Positions 40,412 to 48,759 of a stretch of DNA of 64,000 nt are shown here, piece after piece. The DNA comes from an uncultured Acidobacteriota bacterium (GTDB lineage: Bacteria; Acidobacteriota; Polarisedimenticolia; Polarisedimenticolales; JAIQFR01). The stretch spans positions 1-64,000 of the forward strand of contig CALMJU010000070.1 of NCBI GenBank assembly GCA_937864465.1. The letters run 5' to 3'. Under the pieces are notes generated by a model, which worked only from the letters and a program-made list of their open reading frames with translations, made no database searches and had not been told where the DNA came from. The translations under genes and the position numbers were made by a program. Every line of letters begins with the position of its first letter. Within the stretch, counting starts at the first letter, position 1.

Positions 40412-42882
40412 GAGGGCCCCGACCCGTCCGCGGGGCCGAACTCCCGCACCTTCGCCGCGAGGGCCCGGAGCTTCGCCTCCGCCCGGCCGAACACCGACTC
40501 CGGGGGGTACGCGCCGCCCACGTCCGCGACCCCGGCCTCGACTCCCGTGAGGACCTCGATCCCCTCCTCGACCGTCGAGACCGACCAGAGATGGAACCGG
40601 CCCCTCGCCACCTCCTCGACGAGATCCTTCCGGAGCATCAGGTGCGGGACGTTCCGCGCGGGGATCATCACTCCCTGCCGCCCCGTGAGCCCGACCAGGA
40701 GACAGAGATCGAAGTACCCCTCGACCTTCTCGTTGACGCCTCCGATCGGCTGGATCTCCCCCTTCTGGTTGACCGATCCCGTGACCGCGATCGACTGCCG
40801 GATCGGCACTCCCGACAGGCACGACAGGAGCGCGTAGAGCTCCGCCGAGGAGGCCGAGTCCCCGTCGATCTCGTCGTAGCTCTGCTCGAAGCAGAGGCTC
40901 GCGGAGAGGGCGAGCGGACGGTCCTGCGCGAAGCGCGCCCGGAGGAAGCCGGCGAGGATCAGCACCCCCTTGGTGTGGATCGCCCCGCCCATCTCCGCCT
41001 CGCGCGCGATGTCGATGATCCCCGCGCGTCCGACCGCGGTGGTGGCGGTGATGCGCGAGGGCTGGCCGAAGGCGTGGTCCCCGACGTCGAGGTACACGAG
41101 GCCGTTCACCTGGCCGACCTTCTCCCCCTGGAGGTCCACCAGCATCGTCCCGTCCGCGAACCGCTCGCGGAGAACCTCCTCGACTAGATCGACCCGCCGC
41201 ACCCTCTCGGCGATCGCCCGGTCCACGTGCTTCGCGTCGACCCGCCTCGCCTTCTCGTGGCGCGCCCAGTACCCCGCCTCGCGCACGACGTCGGCGATCT
41301 CGTTGAAGCGGGTCGTCAGCTTCTCCTGCCTGCCGGCCAGGCGGACGCCGTGCTCGGCGACGGCCGCGACCGCGTCGCGGTGGAAGGGCGGAAGGCCGTC
41401 GTCCTGGCACTTCTTCCGGACGAAGGCGGCGTAGTTCATCAGCTCCTCGGGGCTCCGGGCGGTCTCGACCGCGAAGTCGGCCTTGACCTTGAAGATCTTC
41501 TTGAAGTCCTCGTCGAGGGCGTGGAGGAGCCGGTAGATCTGCCGCGTGCCGATCAGGACGACCTTGACGTCGAGAGGGACGGGCTCCGGCTGGATGGAGA
41601 CGCTGGAGAAGAAGTTGAACGGGTCGAACGACTGGATCTCGAGGCGGCGCGTGCGGAGCGTCCGCTTCAGCGCGGGCCACACCCCCCCCTCGGCGAGCAC
41701 GTCGAGCGCGTCGAGGACCAGGATCCCGCCGTCCGCGCGCGCGAGGCTTCCCGCCTTGATCCGCGTGTGGTCCGTGCTCCATTCGCCCGAGGCGTCCCGC
41801 GCGCGCTCGATGGTGCCGAAGAGGTTCCGGTAGGTCGGGGAGGTCTCCCGGATGATCGGGAGCCCCTTCGTGCGGGAGTTGTCCACGATCACGTTGACGG
41901 CGTACGGGCGCATCCGGTCGCGGAGCTCCGCCCTCGCGCGGTCGCGGTCCGCCCCCGAGGCCGGCGGCTCCTCGACGTCGCGGAAGCGGTCGAGGTGGTC
42001 GAGCACGTCGTCGAGGACTTCGTCGAGGAATGCACCCGCAGCGTCGCCGGGGAAGCCGTCCCGGAGATCCTCCACGGCCGCCTTCACCGGAGGGCTCGCC
42101 AGATCGCGGTCGAGATCGACGAGACCCTTCCGCAGGTCCCTCTCGACGTCCCGGAACTCCTTCGTGAGCGTCTCGAGCCCCTCGCTCAGCTTCGCGTACT
42201 TTCCCTTGAGCTTCTCGTACTCGCGCCGCTGGAACTTCCCCTCCTCCACGAGGGACTCGAGCTGGCCGAGCGCGACCGGGTTCCCCGCCACGACCGGCAT
42301 CAGGTCCGGCCGGACCACCGGCCCCGTCTGGATCTGCACGAGGGTGAACCCGTCCTCCGACACCCGCTTCTCGTACTCCTTGAGCCTCTCCTTGCGGACC
42401 TCGTTGGCGGCCTCGATCGCCGCCGAGCGCCGCTTGCGGTACTCGTCGGAGTCGAAGAGCTCCGGGACCGCCTTCCCGAGCGTCGCCACGAGGTCTTCCA
42501 TCGCCTGGCGGAACGCCTGGCCCCGCCCCGCCGGGAAGCGCAGGAGGCGGGGCCGGTCGGGATCCCGGAAGTTGTGGACGTACACCAGGTCGTCCGGCGA
42601 CCGCTCCCCGCGCTCGATGCCGGCCAGCTGGCGGTTCACGGCGGTGGAGCGCCCGGTTCCGACCTCCCCCGCGACGAAGATGTTGTAGCCCCATTCGCGG
42701 ATCGCGAGACCCAGGCGAAGGGCCTCCATCGCGCGCGGCTGCCCGATGATCTGAATCGGGCCGTCTCCCATCTCCGCGGTGGTCTCGAACCGGAATCCCG
42801 CCGGGTCGCAGCGCCACCTGAGACGCTCGGGCGGAAGCTCGTGCGGGTCCGTGGGGGGAGGGGTCTTCCTGGAGGGGGTCAT
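40408..42882 (-). CDS. Lon-like ATP-dependent protease, AAA_32 type
   Basis: An 824-residue protease. An N-terminal AAA segment carries GEVGTGRST (Arg in place of the Walker A Lys, as I recall for this family). A long coiled-coil insertion (about 150-300) is followed by the second ATPase half with ADGGILVLDALDVL. The C-terminal Lon protease domain has catalytic S676 (IDGDSASSAELYALLS) and K719 (IGGVNEKVEGY), 43 residues apart as in classical Lon. It resembles the AAA_32/LonB-like group rather than housekeeping LonA, and its substrates are unknown. The promoter region is shared with the divergent ECF sigma gene. Confidence 0.93.
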   Translation of the reverse strand: MTPSRKTPPPTDPHELPPERLRWRCDPAGFRFETTAEMGDGPIQIIGQPRAMEALRLGLAIREWGYNIFVAGEVGTGRSTAVNRQLAGIERGERSPDDLVYVHNFRDPDRPRLLRFPAGRGQAFRQAMEDLVATLGKAVPELFDSDEYRKRRSAAIEAANEVRKERLKEYEKRVSEDGFTLVQIQTGPVVRPDLMPVVAGNPVALGQLESLVEEGKFQRREYEKLKGKYAKLSEGLETLTKEFRDVERDLRKGLVDLDRDLASPPVKAAVEDLRDGFPGDAAGAFLDEVLDDVLDHLDRFRDVEEPPASGADRDRARAELRDRMRPYAVNVIVDNSRTKGLPIIRETSPTYRNLFGTIERARDASGEWSTDHTRIKAGSLARADGGILVLDALDVLAEGGVWPALKRTLRTRRLEIQSFDPFNFFSSVSIQPEPVPLDVKVVLIGTRQIYRLLHALDEDFKKIFKVKADFAVETARSPEELMNYAAFVRKKCQDDGLPPFHRDAVAAVAEHGVRLAGRQEKLTTRFNEIADVVREAGYWARHEKARRVDAKHVDRAIAERVRRVDLVEEVLRERFADGTMLVDLQGEKVGQVNGLVYLDVGDHAFGQPSRITATTAVGRAGIIDIAREAEMGGAIHTKGVLILAGFLRARFAQDRPLALSASLCFEQSYDEIDGDSASSAELYALLSCLSGVPIRQSIAVTGSVNQKGEIQPIGGVNEKVEGYFDLCLLVGLTGRQGVMIPARNVPHLMLRKDLVEEVARGRFHLWSVSTVEEGIEVLTGVEAGVADVGGAYPPESVFGRAEAKLRALAAKVREFGPADGSGPS

Positions 42883-42929
42883 CCTGGGGCCTCCTTCCGG
42901 CTCCCGGGGAGACCGGGCGCCCGGCGATC

Positions 42930-42936
42930 TATACTA
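42930..42936. promoter_or_regulatory. Overlapping divergent -10 boxes
   Basis: TATACTA reads TATACT on the plus strand (42930-42935) and TAGTAT on the minus strand (42936-42931). It is centred between the lon-like gene (start 42882) and the ECF gene (start 43038), so one symmetric element could initiate in both directions. Confidence 0.45.
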
Positions 42937-43005
42937 ACGGCTTCCGGGCCTCGGGGGGCCCGTCCGGGACCTCTTGGCGGTCCCGGCGACCCCGGGTCGT
43001 CTCCG

Positions 43006-43030
43006 GGAACCTGCGCGAGGGTCCCTCGTT
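43006..43030 (+). promoter_or_regulatory. ECF-type promoter of the second sigma-factor gene
   Basis: GGAAC (43006-43010), a 16-nt spacer and CGTT (43027-43030), a textbook ECF pair. The predicted start falls at or next to the ATG at 43038, so this transcript would be leaderless. Confidence 0.5.
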
Positions 43031-43037
43031 TCACCCC

Positions 43038-43619
43038 ATGGCGGAAACGGCCCAAGAGAACCGGCAGGCGGACGATCTCCGGCTCGTCCGCGCCGTTCTC
43101 GACGGGGATCGCGAGGCGTTCGGCGATCTCGTCGCGCGCTACCAGGGGCTGGTGGCCGGAGTGGCGTGGCGATACGGCAGCCGCCGGGACGACGTCGAGG
43201 ATGCGGTGAGCGAGGTCATGATCAAGGCCTACCGGAACCTCCACCAGTACCGGCCGGACCATCCCTTCTCGACCTGGCTCTATCGCCTCGCCGTCAACCA
43301 CGTGCTCGACCTCGCCCGCCGCTCGAAGAAGGAGAAGCTGCGGGCCGAGATGCCGGAGCAGCTGGCCGACGGGGCCCCCTCCGCCGGCGAGGGGATGGAG
43401 ACGAGGGAGCGCGCCGAGCTCCTGCGGCAGGCGCTCCGGGAGATCGATCCCCGCCACCGGCAGGTCATCTTCCTGGTCTACGTGGAAGGGATGCGCGTCG
43501 ACGACGCGGCGCGCGCCCTGGGACTTCCCGAGGGAACCGTCAAGACCCGCCTCATGCGGGGCCGGGACGCGATCCGCAAGATCCTCGAGCGGCGCCATCC
43601 CGGACACTTCGGAGCCTGA
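43038..43619 (+). CDS. ECF-type RNA polymerase sigma factor
   Basis: A 193-residue sigma factor. Region 2 (about 15-90) includes DVEDAVSEVMIKAYRNLHQY and PFSTWLYRLAVNHVLDLARR. Region 4 (about 130-185) includes PRHRQVIFLVYVEGMRVDDAA and LPEGTVKTRLMRGRD. No ribosome-binding site lies at normal distance before the ATG, consistent with leaderless translation from the ECF-type promoter. The next gene, one base after the stop, is its anti-sigma factor. Confidence 0.94.
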   Translation: MAETAQENRQADDLRLVRAVLDGDREAFGDLVARYQGLVAGVAWRYGSRRDDVEDAVSEVMIKAYRNLHQYRPDHPFSTWLYRLAVNHVLDLARRSKKEKLRAEMPEQLADGAPSAGEGMETRERAELLRQALREIDPRHRQVIFLVYVEGMRVDDAARALGLPEGTVKTRLMRGRDAIRKILERRHPGHFGA

Positions 43620-43620
43620 C

Positions 43621-44229
43621 GTGCGCTGCCGCGACGCGAGAGAGGCGCTCCCCGAGGCGAGGCTGGGCCTCGCGCCCGCGGTCGTCCGGGACGCCGTCCT
43701 CCGGCACGTCGCGCGATGCCCGGAGTGCGCCGCCGCGGCCCGGGCCGAGGCGGAGATGGCCCTCGACCTCGCCGCCCTGGGCGACGAGCCCTGCCCGGCG
43801 ATCGACGCGACGGCGCGCGTGATGCGGGCCGTCTCGGATGCGGCACCGCGGGCGAGGGAGCCCTTCCCCCTCAGGGAGGCCGCATGGGCGACGGCGGCGC
43901 TCTCGGCGGCGGCTCTCGCGCTCGTCGCGGGAGGGATCGCGATGGCGCCCTCGTTCTGGTCCGCGGTGAGGCAGACGGTCCCCGGGATCGTCTGGGCGGC
44001 GGCCCTCGGACTGAAGGTGGGGCGCTCCCTCGCGGAGACCGTCGCCTTTCTCCACGTGTTCCTCCGGGCGGGGCTCGACCTCCTCGCCGCCGCCTCCCGC
44101 CTCGCCGTCAAGGCGGAGCCCGTGGCCCGCGCGGCGGCGGCGGTCTGCACCGCGCTGATGCTCGCCGTGACCACCGTGATCGTCCGCCGCGACCTGCGGC
44201 ACCGCGCCGCGCGCGCGGGCGAGGAGTGA
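43621..44229 (+). CDS. Zinc-finger membrane anti-sigma factor
   Basis: A 202-residue protein with the zinc motif HVARCPEC (HxxxCxxC, about residues 29-36) near the N-terminus. Up to three hydrophobic segments follow (ATAALSAAALALVAGGIAM, GIVWAAALGLKVG and AAAVCTALMLAVTTVIV). It is the predicted membrane-tethered inhibitor of the sigma factor immediately upstream. The start is GTG. It precedes a bactofilin-like membrane protein by 4 nt, so the three form one operon. Confidence 0.82.
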   Translation: MRCRDAREALPEARLGLAPAVVRDAVLRHVARCPECAAAARAEAEMALDLAALGDEPCPAIDATARVMRAVSDAAPRAREPFPLREAAWATAALSAAALALVAGGIAMAPSFWSAVRQTVPGIVWAAALGLKVGRSLAETVAFLHVFLRAGLDLLAAASRLAVKAEPVARAAAAVCTALMLAVTTVIVRRDLRHRAARAGEE

Positions 44230-44233
44230 CGCG

Positions 44234-45301
44234 ATGAACTCCCATGCGAGGCCTCTCGGAATCCGGATGCTCTTCGTGCTCCTGGCGTGCCTGCTCCTCG
44301 CCTCTCCCTCGATCGCGGGGGAGGGCGCGAAGCCCGGGCGGACGCCCTCCCCGCCCTCGGCGCCGACCTCCCCCGAGGCGCCCGCGGCGGAAGCGCCGAG
44401 CGACACGGAGCCCGGCCCCGATTCCCCGGTCCGCTTCGTCGTACGGGAGGGCAGTCCCGACAAGGTAGCGGTGCTCAGCGACCTGGATGTCCCCGCGGGC
44501 ACGAGCGTGCCCGGCAGCGTCATCTGCATCGGAGGGACCGCCACGATCGCGGGGAAGGTCGGCGGCGACGTCGTCGTGATCGCGGGAAAGCTCGAGATGA
44601 CGGGCGCCGCGGGCGGCGACGTGGCGGGCGTCGGGTCGCGGATGATCGTCGAGGACGGCGCCGTCGTCGGCAAGGACCTCGTCAACGTCGCAGGCTCCCT
44701 CGACCGCGGCGACGTCCGGGTCGGTGGCCAGTCGGTCAACATCGGGATCGGCGGGTGGGCCGCGCACTTCCCCTCGCCGTTCGGGATCTTCGGGTTCTTC
44801 CTCTTCTGGGCCGCGTTCCTCAAGCTGCTGCTCGTCTTCATCGGGCTCCTGCTGGTCGGGGCGTTCGTCCCGGCCCGAGTGCAGGTCGTCTCCACGGAGT
44901 TCCCCCTCCACCCGGCCCTCGCGTTCTTCGTGGGGATCGGCGCCTACATCCTCCTGGTGATGGTCCTCGTGCTGCTGTGCATCACGCTGATCGGCATCCC
45001 GGCCGCGATCCTGATCTACTTCGCCTTCGTCGTGCTCAAGTGGGTCGGCCTCGCGGGGGTCTTCCACTTCGTGGGACAGAGGATCGGGAAGGGCCGGATG
45101 TCGGTCCTGGGAGCGACGCTGCTCGGCTTCCTTCCCTTCGCCCTCCTCCGCTTCCTGCCGTTCTGCATCGGCAGCGTGATCTGGTGGGTGCTCGGGGCGA
45201 TCGCGTTCGGATACGTCGTCCTCACGCGGGTGGGGAGCCGGCCGTACCCGGGCGCCGCGGCGCCGGCCCCTCCGCCCGCTCCGCCCGCCCCCGCGGTCTG
45301 A
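44234..45301 (+). CDS. Bactofilin-like beta-repeat membrane protein
   Basis: A 355-residue protein. The signal sequence (about 12-28) and a Pro/Ala-rich linker precede a beta-helix-like region (about 80-175) of Gly/Val repeats typical of polymer-forming (bactofilin) domains: SVPGSVICIGGTATIAGKVG, DVVVIAGKLEMTG and VGKDLVNVAGSLDRGDV. Several strong membrane helices (about 190-330) form the C-terminal half. Export of the repeat domain, rather than cytoplasmic polymerisation, is implied by the signal. It is the third gene of the ECF operon and a likely target or sensor for that system. Confidence 0.75.
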   Translation: MNSHARPLGIRMLFVLLACLLLASPSIAGEGAKPGRTPSPPSAPTSPEAPAAEAPSDTEPGPDSPVRFVVREGSPDKVAVLSDLDVPAGTSVPGSVICIGGTATIAGKVGGDVVVIAGKLEMTGAAGGDVAGVGSRMIVEDGAVVGKDLVNVAGSLDRGDVRVGGQSVNIGIGGWAAHFPSPFGIFGFFLFWAAFLKLLLVFIGLLLVGAFVPARVQVVSTEFPLHPALAFFVGIGAYILLVMVLVLLCITLIGIPAAILIYFAFVVLKWVGLAGVFHFVGQRIGKGRMSVLGATLLGFLPFALLRFLPFCIGSVIWWVLGAIAFGYVVLTRVGSRPYPGAAAPAPPPAPPAPAV

Positions 45302-45322
45302 CACGGGGCGCCGCCGGCGAGC

Positions 45323-45328
45323 TAGAAT
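45323..45328 (+). promoter_or_regulatory. -10 box of the PEP-synthase-like gene
   Basis: TAGAAT ending 7 nt before the GTG at 45336. Initiation would occur at the start codon itself (leaderless). Confidence 0.55.
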
Positions 45329-45335
45329 CCGCCCC

Positions 45336-47384
45336 GTGAGCCGACCCTTTCCTCCGAGGCTGGCGACGGGCGGGTTCCTGGTTCTCCGCGGCCGCGGGAT
45401 CTCGCCCGGAAGGGCCTGCGGACCGCTGCGGCGGAACGGTCCCGAGGTCGAGCCCGACCGGGTCTCGGGCGCCGTGCTCGTCGCCGAGCGCGCGGTCCCG
45501 GACGACGTCGCCAGGATCCTGGCCGCCGCGGGGACGCTGACCATCCAGGGCGCGCCGCTCTCCCACGTGGGGCTCCTCGCCCGGGAGTTCGGGAAGCCGT
45601 GCGTGGCGCTCGGCGCCGACCGCCTCGGACGTCTCGTCGCGGCGCCGGGGGGCGGGAGAGCGATTCTCGAGCTCACGGACGTCGTGGGCGCCGAGGGAAT
45701 CGCGGTGCTGGAGGAGGACGACGTCGTCCTGATCGACGGGGGCACCGGGACGATTCTCGTCCCGGGGGCGCTCGACCGGGGCGCCCGGTCGGCCGTGCGG
45801 GAGGCCCTTCGCGACCTCGCCGCGCTCGGCGCCTCGCCCGCCGACGGGGAGGCGCTCGCGCGACTCGCCGGGGCATGCGCCGGCTCATTGCGGATCGTCC
45901 TCCCCTTCACGCTCGAGGCGGCCTTCGAGTACGGCGCGCTCCCGGACCGGCGGGGGCGGTCGGCCCTCCTCGCGGCGCTCCGCGCGGAGGCGAGGCTCCG
46001 CGACGGGCTTCCTCCCCTCGTCGAGGACATGCGGGAACGGATCGCCGCGGAGCTTCGCTCCCTCGGCGACCGGGCGCTCCAGGCGGTGCGGGCCCACGAG
46101 GATCCGGTCTCGCTCGAGCGGGGGTTCGGAGGGTTCCGGGACACCGCGGCCCGCCTGCAGTCGCTCCTCGAGGATCTCGGGGACGAGACCGTCCGGGCGG
46201 CGTCCGTCCTCGAGCCGGCGCGCGCCGAGGCGGCGATCCGCAGGAGCCGCATGGTCGAGGCCGCGCACGCGGACGTCGAGGCCGCCCGTGGGCTCGAGGA
46301 CCCGGCCTTCGTGCGGCGGATCGGAGAGATGTACGGGCTGGTCCGCAGGGCCAGGGCCCTCGGGATCGAAGCCGGAGCCGTCCTCGACGTCGAGGAGCGG
46401 CTCGCGCGCCTCGTGGCGCGCGAGCGCGAGCGGGCGGGCTCCCGCCTCGTCGTGCCGCTCGAGGAGGGGCTGCTCCTCGACCGGAGCATCGTCGGGGGCA
46501 AGGCCGCCGGTCTGGTGGAGGTCCGGGCCGCACTCCCGGAGGGGTGCCGGATCCCCGCCGGCTTCGTCGTCACGACCGCGGCGTACCGCGTGCACGTCCT
46601 CGGCGAGCGAGGGGAGCGCCTGCGGCAGGCCCTCTCCGAGGGGCCCGACGAGGCCACCCTCTCGAGGCGCGCTCGCGCGATCCTCCTGGCGGGGGATCTC
46701 CCCGAAGGGCTTCCCCGGGACATCGTCCTCGCGCTCGATCGGCTCGGGGGCGCGAGGCTCGCCGTCCGGTCCTCCGCCACGGTCGAGGACGGCCCCGAGG
46801 GGAGCCTGGCCGGTCTGTGCGATTCCTGGCTGGGAGTCTCGGGGCCCCGGGACGTCCTCGATCGCGTGCGACGGTGCTGGGCGTCGCTCTGGAACGCGCG
46901 CGTCCTGCGCGCGCTCGCGGCCTCCGGGGTCTCCCCCCTCGACGCCGCGCAGGCGGTCCTCGTGCAGGAGATGGTGCCCGTCCGCGCCGCGGGCGTCCTG
47001 TTCACCCGGGAGCCCGCGGGGAACCCGGGAACGATGCTCGTCAACGCCGCCTGGGGTCTCGGGGAAGCGATCTCCTCGGGAGAGATCGACGGAGATCTGT
47101 TCTGGGTGCGGCGGGCCAGCGGCCAGGCGATCGCCACCGAGCGCGGGACCGCGTCGCGGCGGATCTCGCTCGACCCGGACCGGCCCGGCACGCGCGAGGA
47201 GCCGCTCTCCCCCGAGGCGGCGCGCAGCCTATGCCTCGACGAGGAGGACCTCGAGAGGCTCGCCGCCCTTGCGCGCGCCCTGGAGGCGGCGACCGGACGG
47301 GCCCAGGACGTGGAATTCGGCTTCGCGGAGGACGGCTCCCTCGTCGTCTTCCAGACTCGCCGCCTCGTAGCGCCGCCGCGCTGA
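45336..47384 (+). CDS. Permuted PEP-synthase-like phosphotransferase
   Basis: A 682-residue protein built from PEP synthase modules in reversed order. The phosphohistidine swivel domain comes first (about 40-150) with the phospho-acceptor His in GAPLSHVGLLAREFGKP (H77). A helical linker (150-360) follows, and the PEP/pyruvate-binding ATP-grasp domain is last (365-680): VGGKAAGLVEVRAALPEG, AVRSSATVEDGPEGSLAG, VQEMVPVRAAGVLFTREPAG and NAAWGLGEAISSGEI. The PEP-binding TIM barrel is absent. It resembles dikinases such as rifampin phosphotransferase in parts list, but not in order. The acceptor is unknown. Confidence 0.82.
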   Translation: MSRPFPPRLATGGFLVLRGRGISPGRACGPLRRNGPEVEPDRVSGAVLVAERAVPDDVARILAAAGTLTIQGAPLSHVGLLAREFGKPCVALGADRLGRLVAAPGGGRAILELTDVVGAEGIAVLEEDDVVLIDGGTGTILVPGALDRGARSAVREALRDLAALGASPADGEALARLAGACAGSLRIVLPFTLEAAFEYGALPDRRGRSALLAALRAEARLRDGLPPLVEDMRERIAAELRSLGDRALQAVRAHEDPVSLERGFGGFRDTAARLQSLLEDLGDETVRAASVLEPARAEAAIRRSRMVEAAHADVEAARGLEDPAFVRRIGEMYGLVRRARALGIEAGAVLDVEERLARLVARERERAGSRLVVPLEEGLLLDRSIVGGKAAGLVEVRAALPEGCRIPAGFVVTTAAYRVHVLGERGERLRQALSEGPDEATLSRRARAILLAGDLPEGLPRDIVLALDRLGGARLAVRSSATVEDGPEGSLAGLCDSWLGVSGPRDVLDRVRRCWASLWNARVLRALAASGVSPLDAAQAVLVQEMVPVRAAGVLFTREPAGNPGTMLVNAAWGLGEAISSGEIDGDLFWVRRASGQAIATERGTASRRISLDPDRPGTREEPLSPEAARSLCLDEEDLERLAALARALEAATGRAQDVEFGFAEDGSLVVFQTRRLVAPPR

Positions 47385-47435
47385 CGACGCCGCGGGCGCC
47401 GCCGCAACCGCGGGCGTCGCCCGCCGTATCTGCGC

Positions 47436-47441
47436 TAGGAT
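47436..47441 (+). promoter_or_regulatory. -10 box candidate of the VWA gene
   Basis: TAGGAT, about 56 nt before the preferred ATG. An in-frame ATG at 47440 overlaps this box. Confidence 0.35.
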
Positions 47442-47496
47442 GCCGGCGCCGGGGTCCCCGGCGCCGCGCGGCGCGCGGATGCGGGAAGCGGAGACG

Positions 47497-48759
47497 ATGG
47501 CCATGCGACGGACGAGGGCGATCGCAGCGGCGATGGCGGCGGCGTGCGCGCTCTTCCCGGCGGGGGCCGGCGACCCCGCCGAGTCCGGAAGCTCCCTCGC
47601 CTTCGTCAAGCCTTTGCACCGCGGGCGGGTCGTCGGGGAGGTCGAGATCGAGCTTCGCGTCGTCCCCTCCCCGGGGCTCGCGGCGCGGCGGATCGACCTG
47701 ACGGTGGACGGGAAGCCTTTGGCGACGCTCACGTCCCCCCCGTGGAAGACGGTGTGGGACTCCGGCGAGGCGCGCTCCGCGCACGAGATCGCCGCGGTCC
47801 TGCTCCTCTCGGACGGGAGCACGGTCCGCTCCTCCGTCCGCACGTCGCCGTTCCGGGTGGACTTCGTCGAGAACGTGGACCTCGTGAACCTGTACGCGGT
47901 CGTGCGCGGCCCCTCGGGCGACTACGTCACCGGACTGGGTCGCGACGACTTCCGCCTGTTCGAGAACGGACGTCCCCAGGAGATCGACCGGTTCGGCACG
48001 GACTGGAAAGCGCTCCGCGTGGCCATCGTTCTCGACACGTCGCTCACCATGAAAGGAGAGAAGCTCGAGGCCGCGCGCGACGCCGCCCTCGGATTCCTCG
48101 ATCTCCTCGTCGAAGGGGACGAGGGCCTCGTCATCACGTTCAGCGACTCCGCCGTGGTCGCCCAGGACCTGACGAGGGACCCCGAGGCGCTGCGGGCGGC
48201 GATCGAGAACGTGCGGGCCGAGGGCGGAACGGCCCTCTACGACGCGATCTACAGGGCCTCGAACCTGCTCGGGCAGTTCGAAGGACGGCGCGTCATGGTG
48301 CTCCTGTCGGACGGAAGGGACGAGGCGGCGAACGGGCTCGAGCCCGGCAGCCTCCACACCCTCGAGGAGTCCCTCGACCGGGCGCTGCGGAACGAGGTGA
48401 TGATCTTCGCCATCGGCTTCGGGAGGCGCCTGGAGCACACGCCGGACTTCTACGGGAGGGAGTCGCTGGCGTCCATCCTGACGAAGCTCGGCGAGGCGAC
48501 CGGAGGGAGGGTCCTCTTCTCCGTCCGCCCCGGGCAGCTCCGCAAGGCGTTCGAGGACGTGGCGCAGGACCTGCGCCACCAGTACTCGCTCGCCTACGTC
48601 TCCGACGACCGGCGACGCGACGGCACCTGGCGAGAGATCCGCCTGTCGGCGACGAGGCCCGGCCTCAAGGTCACGACTCGCCGCGGCTACTTCGCCCCGG
48701 GCGGCGAGGCATCGGCACGGCCGTCGAAAAGGCGGCCCGCCCCCGGCGAATCCAGGTGA
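47497..48759 (+). CDS. VWFA-related domain protein
   Basis: A 420-residue exported protein. A signal sequence (about 3-25) is followed by an Ig-like region (about 35-120), then a von Willebrand A domain (about 170-380) with MIDAS motif DTSLT (180-184) and further GGTALYDAIY and VLLSDGRDEA elements. It fits the VWFA-related group common in Acidobacteria. VWA domains mediate metal-dependent protein binding; the partner is unknown. The ATG at 47497 is preceded by GGAG; ATGs at 47479 and 47503 are alternatives. Its last 89 nt overlap the convergent LAB_N gene. Confidence 0.85.
   Translation: MAMRRTRAIAAAMAAACALFPAGAGDPAESGSSLAFVKPLHRGRVVGEVEIELRVVPSPGLAARRIDLTVDGKPLATLTSPPWKTVWDSGEARSAHEIAAVLLLSDGSTVRSSVRTSPFRVDFVENVDLVNLYAVVRGPSGDYVTGLGRDDFRLFENGRPQEIDRFGTDWKALRVAIVLDTSLTMKGEKLEAARDAALGFLDLLVEGDEGLVITFSDSAVVAQDLTRDPEALRAAIENVRAEGGTALYDAIYRASNLLGQFEGRRVMVLLSDGRDEAANGLEPGSLHTLEESLDRALRNEVMIFAIGFGRRLEHTPDFYGRESLASILTKLGEATGGRVLFSVRPGQLRKAFEDVAQDLRHQYSLAYVSDDRRRDGTWREIRLSATRPGLKVTTRRGYFAPGGEASARPSKRRPAPGESR

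Noticed and set aside
40408-42882. Loss of Walker A Lys in the Lon-like protease as a sign of inactivation
   Set aside because: I recall Arg at this position in other AAA_32-type Lon proteins, and the protease Ser-Lys dyad is intact, so it was not reported as a defect.
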